A DNA stretch of 64,000 bases from Hyalangium gracile (GCF_020103725.1 NZ_JAHXBG010000022.1:62001-126000); one strand, 5' to 3'; positions 48,539 to 58,703 are shown, counted from the first letter of the stretch. The notes: a model not told the origin generated them from the letters alone. Numbers and translations: made by a program.

Positions 48539-48622
48539 GTGTCCTCCCAGGAAGGGTTCCAGCAAGCGGCATCCGTAGCACCGGCGCTCGCGAGAGGGGC
48601 GGGCCGTGAGGACGGCTGCCGC

Positions 48623-49453
48623 CTACTTCACAGAAGCGTCGGCGCCGGCCTTCGCGCGGGGCAGGCCCAGCACGTACGTCACGGGCGGCTTGCCGGGCAT
48701 TCGCGCCTCGCCGACCTCCCAGGTGTAGCCCTCCGTCGCGAGGGACTCCGTCATGCGCCGCAGTTCCTCGGGACGGTGAGCGCGCAGCGCGGAGACCAGC
48801 CCATCCCAGGAGATGGCCAGCGGGAGCAGGGGCACGACATAGGTGAGCAGGAGCCGCGGCAGCGTGAGGGGGCGGACCCACGGGGTGAAGAGCAGGACGA
48901 GCAGGGGGACGAACAGGACGCTGAGCAGGCCACGTGGCGAGCGCTCCACCACCTCGAACACGCCGATGGGCACGCCCCGAGCCTGGGCATCCACGAGCAC
49001 CGCGCGCGCGGCCTCCGGGCGGAAGTGGTGCAGGGCATTGAACAGGGTCCTCATGCCGCGCAGCTCCGGGGGCACGCGCAGGGCATCCACCGGCTGATCC
49101 AGGTACTCCACCCCCGAGGCCCGCGCCCGCTCCCGAGCCCGGACGTTCGGGAACAGATCGCTCTGCACCACGCGCACCTGTCGGCCCTGCTCCCTGGCCA
49201 GCAGCGCCTTCAGCCGAGGCAGCGGGCCACCTCCGCCCGAGCCCAGATCGAGCACCGTGTCGGTGCCTCCCGCCTCCAGGCCCCGGACGAGCAGGGGAGC
49301 CGCCGCGTCGAAGAGGCCCATGCGCTCGCTGATGGCGGCCAGGTAGTTGGTGCCGTGGTCGCGCAGGGCGGTGGGGTACCAGTCCTGGTCGAGCAGCTCG
49401 AAGAGGTGAAGCCGGGGCCACAGGGTTCGAGGAGGCGTCATGGCATTGTCCAT
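48623..49453 (-). CDS. SAM-dependent methyltransferase-like membrane protein
   Basis: 276 residues. The class I Rossmann motif VLDLGSGGGGPLPRLKALL (about 66-84) binds S-adenosylmethionine and an acidic strand end (VVQSDLFP) follows. From about 165 to 210 there are two hydrophobic helices (LLSVLFVPLLVLLFTPWV, LLLTYVVPLLPLAI), so the protein is membrane-bound, which suits a lipid or quinone-like substrate. Divergent from the AraC-type regulator gene, which might control it. Confidence 0.75.
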   Translation of the reverse strand: MDNAMTPPRTLWPRLHLFELLDQDWYPTALRDHGTNYLAAISERMGLFDAAAPLLVRGLEAGGTDTVLDLGSGGGGPLPRLKALLAREQGRQVRVVQSDLFPNVRARERARASGVEYLDQPVDALRVPPELRGMRTLFNALHHFRPEAARAVLVDAQARGVPIGVFEVVERSPRGLLSVLFVPLLVLLFTPWVRPLTLPRLLLTYVVPLLPLAISWDGLVSALRAHRPEELRRMTESLATEGYTWEVGEARMPGKPPVTYVLGLPRAKAGADASVK

Positions 49454-49548
49454 GGCTTCAAGGTGCCGCCATTCGCGCCGCGCCGCACTGACTCCGGGCG
49501 CCAGAACGGATTGCCGCGCGCGCCAGGGTCCCGCTACACCTGCGGGGC

Positions 49549-50574
49549 ATGAGCTCTCCGGCCATCGCAGCGCTCTCCACCCGACAGGTCCGCCATGCCC
49601 TGCAGGCGCTGGATGGGCTGCGCCTGCCCACCGTGGACTCGGAGCGGCTGTGCCGGGAGTTCGGCCTGTCCCGCGCCGAGCTGGAGGATCCCGAGGTCCG
49701 CATCCCGTACGCCACCCTGGACACGATGCTGGAGCGGGCCGTCGAGCTCAGCGGGGATGACAACCTGGGCCTGCACATGGCCAGCCTGCCCGTGGTGGAT
49801 CCGGACGACGTGGGCTCGGCGGTGATCGCCACCAGCCCCAACCTGGCCGAGTCCCTGGAGCGAGGCGCGCGTTACCAGCGCATCTGGGGCGACGGCGAGC
49901 GGCTGCGCTACGAGGAGACGCCGCGCGGGGTGCGGATGCGCTTCACGCCCCCGGGCCCGTGGCGGTTGGCCCACCGGCACCAGGCGGAGCTGGCCATGGC
50001 GCAGTTCGTCCACGGGGCCCGCCTCCTGACGGAGCACGCCATCACTCCGCTCTGCGTGCGCTTCGTACACCCGGAGCCCGCGGACACGCGCGAGCACCGG
50101 GAGCGCTATGGTTGTCCCATCATCTTCGAGGCCCCCGCCAACGACATCGAGTTCTCCCGCGAGGATGGGGCCCGGCCGCTCGTCCACGCCGATGCGCTCG
50201 TCCACGAGATCTTCGAGCGCCAGGTCCAGAAGCTCCTGAGCACCCTGCCGGAGGAGCCGGGTGTCGCGGCGAAGGTGAGGGCATACCTGCAGCGCTCGTT
50301 GGCGGGAGGGGACGCCTCCTTCGCGGCGGTGGCTCGGGCGCTGCGCATGCCGGCGCGGACGCTCCAGCGGCGCCTGTCCGCGGAGGGGTACAGCTACGCC
50401 AGCATTCTCGACGAGCTGCGCCGGCAGCGCGCGGCGGACTTCCTGCAGCGCCGGGTGTCCATTGCGGAGGTCTCCTTCCTGCTGGGCTATAGCGATCCCA
50501 GTGTCTTCCACCGGGCCTTCAAGCGCTGGTGGGGCATGAGCCCCGAGTCCTTCCGCCAGCGCCACGGCGGTTGA
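49549..50574 (+). CDS. AraC-family transcriptional regulator (OruR/ArgR-like N-domain)
   Basis: 341 residues. The N-terminal ligand domain is of the Arabinose_bd type (DDNLGLHMA, GSAVIATSPNLAESL, FVHPEPADTREHRERYGCPI). The C-terminal HTH_18 has two helix-turn-helix motifs (ARALRMPARTLQRRLSAEG, SFLLGYSDPSVFHRAFKRW). Such regulators usually activate a neighbouring catabolic or virulence gene; the divergent methyltransferase gene is a candidate target. Confidence 0.92.
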   Translation: MSSPAIAALSTRQVRHALQALDGLRLPTVDSERLCREFGLSRAELEDPEVRIPYATLDTMLERAVELSGDDNLGLHMASLPVVDPDDVGSAVIATSPNLAESLERGARYQRIWGDGERLRYEETPRGVRMRFTPPGPWRLAHRHQAELAMAQFVHGARLLTEHAITPLCVRFVHPEPADTREHRERYGCPIIFEAPANDIEFSREDGARPLVHADALVHEIFERQVQKLLSTLPEEPGVAAKVRAYLQRSLAGGDASFAAVARALRMPARTLQRRLSAEGYSYASILDELRRQRAADFLQRRVSIAEVSFLLGYSDPSVFHRAFKRWWGMSPESFRQRHGG

Positions 50575-50580
50575 CTCGGA

Positions 50581-50599
50581 CTGACACATGCATTGTCAG
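50581..50599. promoter_or_regulatory. Operator-like dyad before the GntR-type gene
   Basis: CTGACA-catgcat-TGTCAG, perfect 6-base arms, 49 bases upstream of the regulator's start codon and seven bases past the AraC-gene stop. Suits autoregulation by the GntR-type protein. Related TGTC-t-GACA at about 851-859. Confidence 0.35.
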
Positions 50600-50647
50600 A
50601 CGCCTCTGCTTGGATGGAGGAGGCGTGCAACGAGGAGGGCGGCGAGG

Positions 50648-51826
50648 ATGGAACACAAGGGGCTGGTGTCGAGAGTGGCGGAGCAGTTGGAGCAAACGAT
50701 TGCCCTGGGGCAGTGGCCCAAGGGCCGGCTGCCTTCCGAGCGGCAGATGGCCCAGCGCTATGGGGTGTCGCGCACCACCATCCGAGGAGCCCTCCAGGGG
50801 CTGGCCGCCAGAGGACTCATCCGTCAACACCCCGGGAGACAGAGCCGCACGGTGCCCCTCGGTGAAGCGCTGTCGCTGGAGAGCCTGAAGCTGCTGCTGC
50901 CCGAGGGCCGCCAAGACATGGACCGCCGGCCGCTGCTCGAGGGGTACTTCGCCCTCAAGCGGGAGGTGACGGTGGAGCTACTGGCCGCCTGCTGCGAGCA
51001 CGCCAGCCAGCAAGACGTGGAGCTGCTGCTCAATGCCAGCTTCGCGTTGAGAGATGAGGCCCGCTGGCAGGAGAAGCGCATCCGGTGGGTGGAGCGAGAG
51101 TTCGACCTGCTGAGGCTGGCGGCCCAAGCAGCGGACCGTCCCGGCCACCTGCTGCTCCTGATGTCGTTGGAGAAGGCCTTCCGAGGGCTGGCAGACGCGC
51201 TGCTCCCCGCGCTGCAACCGGAGGCCCTCCAGCAGTGGGCCCAGTTCGTGTTCAACGCCCTGGCCGACCGTGACGCTCAGGCCCTTCGCCAACAGCTGCC
51301 GGCGCTGCTGAAGGCCGCTGACGAGCCGCTGCTCGACCGGCTGGCCCCGGTGCGTGATGCGCACACCGCGCCTGTGCCCCCACCGCCTGCCGGGGAGGTG
51401 CCCGTGTCGGGCGAGAACGCCAGCAACTGGTCTGCTTGTCATACCAGTTCGCAACAAGTCGAGCCGACAGGCAGGCCCCCGGTCCACGAGGAGGGGGGCA
51501 CCCTCGCGTGTGCCACTTCGAGTCGTACTGCTCCCTCAGCTCCACCCGCCCCGCTCGCCGTTGGCGAGGTGCAGGAGAATTCCTGCGGCTGCGAACCCAT
51601 GGCGGCTCCACCCTCCCTGCGCTCTGCTGCCGGGGTTGTTCCTGGCAGTTTCTGTTCTGCGCCCACCCTGCTTCTTGCCTTGGCGCCTCCTTCCTCCTCG
51701 ATAGTCCCGGCGGGAGACGCGGCAGGCCCACTTCCCCCGGCTCTGGAAGCTTCAAGCGCCATGGAAAGGGAGTCTGTCCCCAGTGAGAACCAGGCTGCTT
51801 TGCCGGTGGCCCCGGAGTCGTCGTGA
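50648..51826 (+). CDS. GntR-family regulator with an unusual long C-terminal tail
   Basis: 392 residues from the ATG at 50648 (GAGGAGGGCGGCGAGG upstream). Winged helix about 5-75 (LPSERQMAQRYGVSRTTIRG, LAARGLIRQHPG) and a helical FadR-C-like effector domain about 85-225. From about 240 the chain is a Pro/Ser/Ala-rich tail with many Cys and no homology I can name. That tail is read through DNA holding the 27-base palindromic element. The true protein may end shortly after residue 230 in relatives, with the present tail gained by read-through into a repeat-bearing spacer. Ligand unknown. Confidence 0.75.
   Translation: MEHKGLVSRVAEQLEQTIALGQWPKGRLPSERQMAQRYGVSRTTIRGALQGLAARGLIRQHPGRQSRTVPLGEALSLESLKLLLPEGRQDMDRRPLLEGYFALKREVTVELLAACCEHASQQDVELLLNASFALRDEARWQEKRIRWVEREFDLLRLAAQAADRPGHLLLLMSLEKAFRGLADALLPALQPEALQQWAQFVFNALADRDAQALRQQLPALLKAADEPLLDRLAPVRDAHTAPVPPPPAGEVPVSGENASNWSACHTSSQQVEPTGRPPVHEEGGTLACATSSRTAPSAPPAPLAVGEVQENSCGCEPMAAPPSLRSAAGVVPGSFCSAPTLLLALAPPSSSIVPAGDAAGPLPPALEASSAMERESVPSENQAALPVAPESS
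51425..51451. repeat. Palindromic dispersed repeat, copy 2
   Basis: 27 bases identical to 1007-1033, with AACTGGT / ACCAGTT arms. It is inside the 3' tail of the GntR-type gene, where it is read as NWSACHTSS. Flanking DNA differs between the copies, so this is a conserved short element and not a long duplication. Confidence 0.6.
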
Positions 51827-51890
51827 GTGGCTGGTGCCTGCGACGCGCCAGGAGCTTCCCTGAAGGGGGTTGGGGCATACTCCGCGCCGC

Positions 51891-52343
51891 ATGCGCTATT
51901 TCGAGGACTTCCAGCCCGGCGAGGTGATCGAGACGGGCTCCTACGTGGTGCCGCGCGAGGAGATCATCGCGTTCGCCCACCAGTTCGATCCGCAGCCCTT
52001 CCACGTGGATGAAGAGGCGGCCCGTCGCTCCATGTTCGGAGGCATCATTGCCAGCGGATGGCACACCGCCTCCATCTCGCATCGCCTGTTCGTGGAGGGC
52101 CTGCTGAGGACCTCTTCCAGCATGGGCTCGCCGGGGCTGGACGAGCTGCGCTGGTTGCTTCCAGTGCGGCCCGGGGATGCACTCTCCGTCCGCGTCGAGG
52201 TGCTCTCCGTCACGCCCTCGCGCAGCAAGCCGGACCGGGGCGCCGTCAAGTTCCGGATGGAGGTGCGCAACCAGAAGGGCGAGGTGGTCATGACCGAGGT
52301 GGCCACCGGCCTGTTCGCGCGGCGCCAGCCCGCCGCCTCGTAG
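51891..52343 (+). CDS. MaoC-like (R)-enoyl-CoA hydratase
   Basis: 150 residues from the ATG at 51891; an in-frame TTG lies 21 bases upstream. Hot-dog fold with the MaoC signature: Asp-x4-His in [13 protein letters not shown] (about 28-40) and [10 protein letters not shown]. Acts on 2-enoyl-CoA or similar acyl substrates. Stand-alone gene; no ribosome site is clear. Confidence 0.88.
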   Translation: MRYFEDFQPGEVIETGSYVVPREEIIAFAHQFDPQPFHVDEEAARRSMFGGIIASGWHTASISHRLFVEGLLRTSSSMGSPGLDELRWLLPVRPGDALSVRVEVLSVTPSRSKPDRGAVKFRMEVRNQKGEVVMTEVATGLFARRQPAAS

Positions 52344-52429
52344 CGCGCGGGGCTTCCTCTCGAGGCGTACGGGCTCGCGTGACCCGACGTGAGCAGAAGG
52401 CGTGCGGGCCGGGTAGACTCCCGCCCCGC

Positions 52430-54598
52430 ATGAGACGCATCGTCTTTTTCCTGCTGGCACTCGGGCTCGCGGGCTGCAGCGCCCCCGGCCCCAAAGAGGC
52501 CGCCGTCCGGGTCGAGGCCACCTATGACTTCATGGCGGGCTGCATCACCGTGGAGGCCCATGACAAGGACGCTCCCGCGAAGTCGGAGACCCTCAATGTC
52601 GTGGTCTCCGGGCGGGCTCCACCGGATAAGGTGACGCTGGCCGTGTACCGGGCCGCGGACTGGGGACGCACGCTCGTCATCACCGTCATCGCCCATGAGC
52701 GCACCTGCGACGGGGCGGAGGTGGCTCGGACGGAGCGGGAATTCACCCTGAACGAGGCGGGGGTGAAGGAGCTGAACGTCACCCTGTCCGCGCCGGATGC
52801 GGATGGCGATACCTACGTGTCCACCACCCAGGGCGGCACGGACTGCGACGACAGCGACAAGAACATCCACCCCGGGGTGACCTCGGAGCTGTGCGATGGC
52901 CGTGACAACGACTGTCGCAACGGCATCGACGACGGGCTGTCCGTCTCGAACTTCTTCCTCGATGAGGATGGCGACGGCGTCGGTGGGGGAGACCCCGTGC
53001 GCGCCTGCGTGGCGCCTCCTCGCCACATCCTCGCCGGAGGGGACTGCGACGACGGCGATCCCATGCGCACGCCCGGCAAGAGCGAGCTGTGCGACGACAT
53101 CGACAACGACTGCGACAACGAGAAGGATGAGGGGCTGCCAACGAGCCCGTTCCACAGGGACGCGGATGGAGATCAGTTCGGCGTCCAGGCGGACATGGTG
53201 CGCAAGTGCCGGGCTCCGGCGGGCTACACGGCGGCGACGCCCACCTTCGACTGCAATGACGGCAACGCCAACATCAAGCCGGGCGCCACCGAGCTGTGCA
53301 ACGGGGAGGACGACAACTGCTCGGGAGCCCCCGACGAGACCTTCACGCAGAAGGGACAGGCCTGCGCCACCAGCGGCTGCCCGGGCACGTTCATCTGCAA
53401 TGAAGCCAAGGATGGCACACGCTGCGACGCGCTGCCTCCCGTCAGCTACTACCCGGACCTGGACGGAGACCTGCAGGGCTCGGCCACCGCGGGCGCGGAG
53501 AACGTCTGTCCCCCGGCGGGGGCTCCGATGGGGAAGGTCGCCAACCGCACCGACTGCGACGACCTGGACCCCTACAACAAGCTGGAGGGACAGGAGATCT
53601 GCGACGACCGGGACAACAACTGCACCGACGGGAAGACGGACGAGGCCCTGGTCTGCAACGGCAAGGGCTGGAAGGTGCTGGGCCGCCCCGTCGTGCCGCA
53701 CGTTCGGGATTGGAACACCGTCGCGCTGGGCGCGGGCGGCTCCCCTGTCTGGATCGCCGGGGGGGCCGGGGCACTGGCCTACCGTGCCAGCTCCAACACG
53801 GGGAACTTCACCGAGTTCCACCAGACGTGCGGCAACATCACCTGGTTCGCGGCCTGGGTGCGACCGTCGGATGGGAGCGTGTTCCTGGCGGGGGACGGGG
53901 GCTACCTGGCGACGTACACGGCCAACGCGGCTTCCTGCACCACCGCGAACACCAGCAACGCGACCGGGGGAACGACGTCGAGCCATCCTCTCAGGGGCAT
54001 CACGGGCGTCGAAGTGGGAGGCGTGACGACGGTCTACGTCGTCAATGCCCAGGGCTACGTCTTCTCCTGGACGGGGGACAACAGCCCGCCGGCCTTCAAG
54101 CTTCGCCGGACCGGGACGGACCCCTTCTGGGACATCCACGGCGCCTCGTCCTCCAAGCTCCTCATCGCCGGGGAGACCACCGTCGTCGTCCCGGACCTTC
54201 CACAGGTCGACAGCTACGACACGACCACGAACACCCGGACCACCCACAACCTGAGCGGGATTCCCGCGGCCAACCTCTACGGCCTGCACGGCATCTGGGC
54301 GTGGGACAGCACCCACGCCTATGCCGTGGGCAGGAGGGGAAACTTCCTGGCCTGGGATGGAGGCACCACCTGGCGCTTCATCAGCCCCAACCCCAACATG
54401 CAGGTGGATCTGAACAGCATCTCCGCGCCGGATGCCGCCTCGGCGTACATCGCCAGCCAGGATGGCAAGATCCGCCGACCGTCCGTCGCGGGCTGGGTGG
54501 AGCACTTCACCGCCAACGGCGCCCTCAAGGACATCGCGGCCACCTCGCGCGAGGACGTCTGGGCGGTGGGCAACGGCATCGTCGTGCACTTCGAGTGA
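52430..54598 (+). CDS. MopE-type surface lipoprotein with metal-binding repeats and beta-propeller-like end
   Basis: 722 residues. Lipobox LGLAGCS gives a lipoprotein (Cys16). Residues about 110-410 hold four to five repeats of the 'putative metal-binding motif' seen in MopE and in many myxobacterial secreted proteins: DCDDSDKNIHPG with ELCDGRDNDC-x-G, then FLDEDGDGVGGG, in which Asp and Cys alternate. About 420-722 is a repeated strand pattern with W/G/D turns (VWIAGGAGALAYRASSN, VFLAGDGGYLATYT, AYAVGRRGNFLAWDG, DVWAVGNG), a beta-propeller. Calcium or copper binding on the outer surface is likely. The substrate or partner is unknown. Confidence 0.85.
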   Translation: MRRIVFFLLALGLAGCSAPGPKEAAVRVEATYDFMAGCITVEAHDKDAPAKSETLNVVVSGRAPPDKVTLAVYRAADWGRTLVITVIAHERTCDGAEVARTEREFTLNEAGVKELNVTLSAPDADGDTYVSTTQGGTDCDDSDKNIHPGVTSELCDGRDNDCRNGIDDGLSVSNFFLDEDGDGVGGGDPVRACVAPPRHILAGGDCDDGDPMRTPGKSELCDDIDNDCDNEKDEGLPTSPFHRDADGDQFGVQADMVRKCRAPAGYTAATPTFDCNDGNANIKPGATELCNGEDDNCSGAPDETFTQKGQACATSGCPGTFICNEAKDGTRCDALPPVSYYPDLDGDLQGSATAGAENVCPPAGAPMGKVANRTDCDDLDPYNKLEGQEICDDRDNNCTDGKTDEALVCNGKGWKVLGRPVVPHVRDWNTVALGAGGSPVWIAGGAGALAYRASSNTGNFTEFHQTCGNITWFAAWVRPSDGSVFLAGDGGYLATYTANAASCTTANTSNATGGTTSSHPLRGITGVEVGGVTTVYVVNAQGYVFSWTGDNSPPAFKLRRTGTDPFWDIHGASSSKLLIAGETTVVVPDLPQVDSYDTTTNTRTTHNLSGIPAANLYGLHGIWAWDSTHAYAVGRRGNFLAWDGGTTWRFISPNPNMQVDLNSISAPDAASAYIASQDGKIRRPSVAGWVEHFTANGALKDIAATSREDVWAVGNGIVVHFE

Positions 54599-54629
54599 CA
54601 CAAAGGGCCCTCCGAAGCGCCTCATTCCA

Positions 54630-54659
54630 TTGAGCCGGGCCGCGCCCTTCCTCTAGAGT
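54630..54659 (+). promoter_or_regulatory. Candidate promoter of the polyamine operon
   Basis: TTGAGC (54630-54635), 18-base spacer, TAGAGT (54654-54659). Each box matches consensus at 4 of 6 bases. The gene starts 83 bases downstream. Confidence 0.3.
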
Positions 54660-54741
54660 CCGCTCGGGCGCCACGGGGGAGCGGCCCGCTCCAGGTTCGC
54701 CACACCCGCGTGGACTCGTCCCCAACCAAGGAGTGACGCGG

Positions 54742-55890
54742 ATGCGGAACCTCAAGCCGTTGGCCGTAGGTGTGGTGATTGCTGCCGCCGGACATGCCCT
54801 GGCGGCTCCTCCCAAGGAGCTCGGCAAGCCCGAGGGCAAGCTGAACATCATCGCCTGGCCGGGCTACATCGAGCGCGGTGAGACGGACAAGAAGTACGAC
54901 TGGGTCACCCAGTTCGAGAAGGACACCGGCTGCAAGGTCAACGTGAAGACGGCCGCCACCTCGGACGAGATGGTCAGCCTGATGAACCAGGGCGGGTATG
55001 ACCTGGTGACCGCCTCCGGTGACGCCAGCCTGCGCCTCGTCCACGGCAAGAAGGTGCAGGAGGTGAACCTGGACCTCATCCCCTCGTGGAAGACGGTGGA
55101 CGAGCGCCTGAAGAACTCGCCCTGGCACACCGTGGACGGCAAGCACTACGGCGTGCCCTACCAGTGGGGCCCCAACGTGCTGATGTACAACACCAACGTC
55201 TTCAAGACGCCGCCCACCTCGTGGTCCGTCGTCTTCGAGCCGCAGAACCTGCCGGACGGCAAGCCCAACAAGGGCCGCGTTCAGGCCTATGACGGCCCCA
55301 TCTACGTGGCCGACGCCGCGCTCTACCTGATGAAGAAGCAGCCGGAGCTGGGCATCAAGGACCCCTACGAGCTCAACGAGAAGCAGTACGCGGAGGCGCT
55401 CAAGCTGCTGCGCCAGCAGAAGCAGCTCACCCACCGCTACTGGCACGACGTCACCGTGCAGATGAACGACTTCAAGAACGAGGGCGTCGCCGCCTCGAGC
55501 GCGTGGCCCTACCAGGTCAACGCCCTGAAGAACGAGAAGCAGCCCATCGCCTCCACCATCCCCACCGAGGGCTCCACCGGCTGGGCGGACACCACCATGC
55601 TGCACTCGGCCGCGAAGAACCCGGTGTGCGCGTACAAGTGGATGGAGTGGTCGCTCAACAAGAACCTCCAGTCCGCGCTGGCCGAGTGGTTCGGCTCCAA
55701 CCCCGTGGTGCCCGACGCCTGCAAGACCCCGGCGCCGGGGGGGACCGACGTCTGCAAGACAAATGGCTTCGAGCGCTTCACCGAGGTCCGGTTCTGGAAG
55801 ACGCCCATCGCCAAATGCGCTAGCCAGGGAACATGCGTGCCTTACAGCAAGTGGACGCAGGACTACATCGCCGTGATGGGCGGGCGCTGA
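54742..55890 (+). CDS. ydcS: YdcS/PotD-type polyamine-binding periplasmic protein
   Basis: 382 residues from the ATG at 54742 with AAGGAG eight bases upstream; a GTG nine bases earlier is less likely. Signal peptide about 1-22 (ends GHALAA). Strings such as IIAWPGYIERGETDKKYDWV, VNVKTAATSDEMVSLM, VQAYDGPIYVADAAL and WTQDYIAVMGGR match E. coli YdcS, which has the same length. Binds putrescine or spermidine; YdcS is also reported to make poly-3-hydroxybutyrate. First gene of an operon with the same order as E. coli ydcSTUV-patD. Confidence 0.92.
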   Translation: MRNLKPLAVGVVIAAAGHALAAPPKELGKPEGKLNIIAWPGYIERGETDKKYDWVTQFEKDTGCKVNVKTAATSDEMVSLMNQGGYDLVTASGDASLRLVHGKKVQEVNLDLIPSWKTVDERLKNSPWHTVDGKHYGVPYQWGPNVLMYNTNVFKTPPTSWSVVFEPQNLPDGKPNKGRVQAYDGPIYVADAALYLMKKQPELGIKDPYELNEKQYAEALKLLRQQKQLTHRYWHDVTVQMNDFKNEGVAASSAWPYQVNALKNEKQPIASTIPTEGSTGWADTTMLHSAAKNPVCAYKWMEWSLNKNLQSALAEWFGSNPVVPDACKTPAPGGTDVCKTNGFERFTEVRFWKTPIAKCASQGTCVPYSKWTQDYIAVMGGR

Positions 55891-55895
55891 GCGAC

Positions 55896-56921
55896 GTGAC
55901 GGCCGCCGTCGAGCTCAAGCAGATCAGCCGGCACTACGGCGCCGTCCGGGCCGTGGCGGAGGTCTCCCTGTCCATCCAGGACGGGGAGTTCTTCTCCCTG
56001 CTCGGGCCCTCGGGCTCGGGCAAGACGACGTGCCTGCGCCTCATCGCCGGCTTCGAGCAGCCCACCTCCGGCAGCCTCCTGCTCCACGGCAAGGAGGCCG
56101 CCGGCGTGCCGCCCTACGAGCGGGACGTCAACACCGTCTTCCAGGACTACGCGCTGTTCCCGCACATGAGCGTGCGCGACAACGTGGCCTATGGGCTGAT
56201 GGTGAAGGGGGTGGACAAGAAGAAGCGCCATGAGGAGGCCGAGGCCGCGTTGGAGCTCGTGGCGCTCAAGGGCTACGGGCAGCGCCGCCCCGGCGAGCTG
56301 TCCGGAGGCCAGCGCCAGCGCGTGGCCCTGGCTCGGGCCATCATCAACAAGCCGCGGGTGCTGCTGCTGGACGAGCCGCTGGGCGCGCTGGACCTGCGGC
56401 TGCGCGAGCAGATGCAGACGGAGCTCAAGTCCCTGCAGCGCCGGCTGGGCATCACCTTCATCTACGTCACCCACGATCAGGGAGAGGCGCTCTCCATGTC
56501 GGACCGGGTGGCCGTCTTCAACCAGGGGAAGATCGAGCAGGTGGACACGCCGAAGGGGCTCTACACGAAGCCCCGTACGGTGTTCGTCGCCCGCTTCGTG
56601 GGCACCTCGAACGTGGTGGAGGGCGAACTGGCGCGCCGGCTCATCGGCTCGGAGCGGCCGTTCTCCGTGAGGCCGGAGCACATCCGCTTCATCGACGCCG
56701 CGAGCCCCGCGGAGGCCGACCGCCTGAGCGTGGAGGGCAGGCTGGTGGACGTGCAGTACCACGGGGCCACCAGCCGCTACGCGGTGGAGGTGCCCGGGGG
56801 CCCGATGATCAGCGTCAACGTGCCCAACGGCGAGGACGAGGCGGTGCGGCCCGCGCCCGGCGAGGCGGTGCGGCTGGCCTGGTCCCGCCAGGCCATGGTC
56901 GAGCTGGAGCCGGGGGCATGA
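55896..56921 (+). CDS. ydcT: Polyamine ABC transporter ATPase
   Basis: 341 residues from the GTG at 55896, five bases after the ydcS stop. Walker A GPSGSGKTT (about 40-48), Q-loop VFQDYALFPHM, signature LSGGQRQRVALAR, Walker B LLLLDEPLGALD and H-loop VTHDQGEA; a C-terminal TOBE domain (about 265-335, FSVRPEHIRF). Of the PotA/CysA type with the regulatory C-terminus. Confidence 0.92.
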   Translation: MTAAVELKQISRHYGAVRAVAEVSLSIQDGEFFSLLGPSGSGKTTCLRLIAGFEQPTSGSLLLHGKEAAGVPPYERDVNTVFQDYALFPHMSVRDNVAYGLMVKGVDKKKRHEEAEAALELVALKGYGQRRPGELSGGQRQRVALARAIINKPRVLLLDEPLGALDLRLREQMQTELKSLQRRLGITFIYVTHDQGEALSMSDRVAVFNQGKIEQVDTPKGLYTKPRTVFVARFVGTSNVVEGELARRLIGSERPFSVRPEHIRFIDAASPAEADRLSVEGRLVDVQYHGATSRYAVEVPGGPMISVNVPNGEDEAVRPAPGEAVRLAWSRQAMVELEPGA

Positions 56922-57850
56922 GCATGGCGACGGCGAGCGCAGGAGTAGGGCGGTTGATCTCCAATCTGCTCTACCGCCGGAGCACGCTGCGGCTGCTCCT
57001 GCTGCTCACGCCGCCGCTGCTGTGGTTCGGGGTGGTGTACCTGGGCTCGCTGCTGGCGCTGCTGGCCCAGAGCTTCTACACCTTCGATGACTTCACCATG
57101 GAGGTCACCCCGGAGCTGACGTGGATCAACTACACGGCGCTCCTGGACGATGCGAACGCGGACATCGTCCTGCGCACGGTGGGCATGGCCGCCGCGGTGA
57201 CGGTGGCCTCGGCGGTGGTGGCCTTCCCCATCGCCTACTACGTGGCGCGCTACACGGAGGGGCTGCGCAAGGGCCTGTTCTACGTGGCCATCATGCTGCC
57301 CATGTGGGCCAGCTACATCGTCAAGGCGTACGCCTGGACGGTGATCCTCACCAAGGGCGGCATCCTCTACTGGTTCATCGGCAAGCTGGGGCTGACGGGG
57401 GCGCTGGAGTGGGTGCTGGAGCTGCCCTACGTGGGCGGCACCTCGCTCTCCACGTCGAACATCGGGCGCTTCCTGGTGTTCACCTACGTGTGGCTGCCGT
57501 TCATGATCCTGCCCATCCAGGCCTCCATCGAGCGGGTGCCGCCGCAGCTCCTCCAGGCCTCCGCGGACCTGGGCGCCCGGCCGGCGCAGACGTTCCGCAC
57601 CGTCATCCTCCCGCTGTCCTTCCCGGGCGTGGTGGCGGGCTCCATCTTCACCTTCTCGCTGACGCTGGGCGACTACATCATCCCGCAGCTGGTGGGGCCG
57701 CCGGGGCTCTTCATCGGCACCATGGTGTACACACAGCAGGGCTCCATCGGGAACCTGCCCATGGCGGCGGCCTTCACGGTGGTGCCCATCCTCATCGTGG
57801 GCGCATACCTGGCCATCGCCCGGAGACTGGGGGCCTTCGATGCGCTCTGA
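56918..57850 (+). CDS. ydcU: Polyamine ABC transporter permease 1
   Basis: 310 residues, overlapping the ATPase gene by four bases (ATGA). Six membrane helices and the EAA loop [20 protein letters not shown] near residue 210, the contact with the ATPase. PotB/YdcU type. Translational coupling with its neighbours. Confidence 0.92.
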   Translation: MSMATASAGVGRLISNLLYRRSTLRLLLLLTPPLLWFGVVYLGSLLALLAQSFYTFDDFTMEVTPELTWINYTALLDDANADIVLRTVGMAAAVTVASAVVAFPIAYYVARYTEGLRKGLFYVAIMLPMWASYIVKAYAWTVILTKGGILYWFIGKLGLTGALEWVLELPYVGGTSLSTSNIGRFLVFTYVWLPFMILPIQASIERVPPQLLQASADLGARPAQTFRTVILPLSFPGVVAGSIFTFSLTLGDYIIPQLVGPPGLFIGTMVYTQQGSIGNLPMAAAFTVVPILIVGAYLAIARRLGAFDAL

Positions 57851-58652
57851 CGGTCCGCGCGCGCCCTGGTGGCTGAAGCTGCTGGCCTGGGGCGGGCTGG
57901 TGTTCCTGCACTTCCCCATCGTGGTGGTGTGCGTCTACGCCTTCAACACGGAGGAGAGCGCGTTCACCTTCCCGCTCAAGGGCTTCACCCTGCGCTGGTT
58001 CCAGGTGGCCTCCGAGCGCGAGGACGTGCTCGAGGCGCTGGGCCTGTCCCTGAAGGTGGCGGTGGCGGCCACGGCGCTGGCCCTGGTGCTGGGCACGCTG
58101 GCGGCGCTGGTGCTCGCCCGGCGGCAGTTCCTGGGCCGCGAGGCGCTCACGCTCATGTTCGCGCTGCCCATCGCGCTGCCGGGCATCATCACCGGCATCT
58201 CGCTCTTGTCCGCCTTCAAGCTGGCGGACGTGCCGCTGAGCTTCTGGACGATCGCCGCCGGCCACGCCACGTTCTGCCTGGTGGTCGTCTACAACAACGT
58301 CGTCGCCCGCCTGCGCCGCATGCCGTACTCGCTGGTGGAGGCCTCCATGGACCTGGGGGCGGACGGGCTGAGGACGTTCCGCCACGTGCTGCTGCCGCAG
58401 ATGGCCACGGCCCTGCTGGCGGGCGGCATCCTGGCCTTCGCGCTCAGCTTCGACGAGATCATCGTCACCACCTTCACCGCCGGCCACGAGCGGACGCTGC
58501 CCATCTGGATGCTCAACCAATTGGGCCGGCCGCGAGACGTGCCGGTGACGAACGTGGTGGCCCTGGTGGTGATGGTCATCACCGCCGTTCCGCTCTTGCT
58601 GGCCTGGCGCCTCACCCGAGGCACCGAGCAGGTGGCCGGCAGCAGTAAGTGA
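57840..58652 (+). CDS. ydcV: Polyamine ABC transporter permease 2
   Basis: 270 residues, starting 11 bases inside the preceding gene. Six membrane helices with the EAA loop [20 protein letters not shown] (about 165-184). PotC/YdcV type. A longer spacer (51 bases) with AAGGAG then leads to the aldehyde dehydrogenase gene. Confidence 0.92.
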   Translation: MRSDGPRAPWWLKLLAWGGLVFLHFPIVVVCVYAFNTEESAFTFPLKGFTLRWFQVASEREDVLEALGLSLKVAVAATALALVLGTLAALVLARRQFLGREALTLMFALPIALPGIITGISLLSAFKLADVPLSFWTIAAGHATFCLVVVYNNVVARLRRMPYSLVEASMDLGADGLRTFRHVLLPQMATALLAGGILAFALSFDEIIVTTFTAGHERTLPIWMLNQLGRPRDVPVTNVVALVVMVITAVPLLLAWRLTRGTEQVAGSSK

Positions 58653-58703
58653 CGCAACCGAGGTGGCCCTCGCGCCCCTCCACAGGACAAGGAGACGACC
58701 CCC

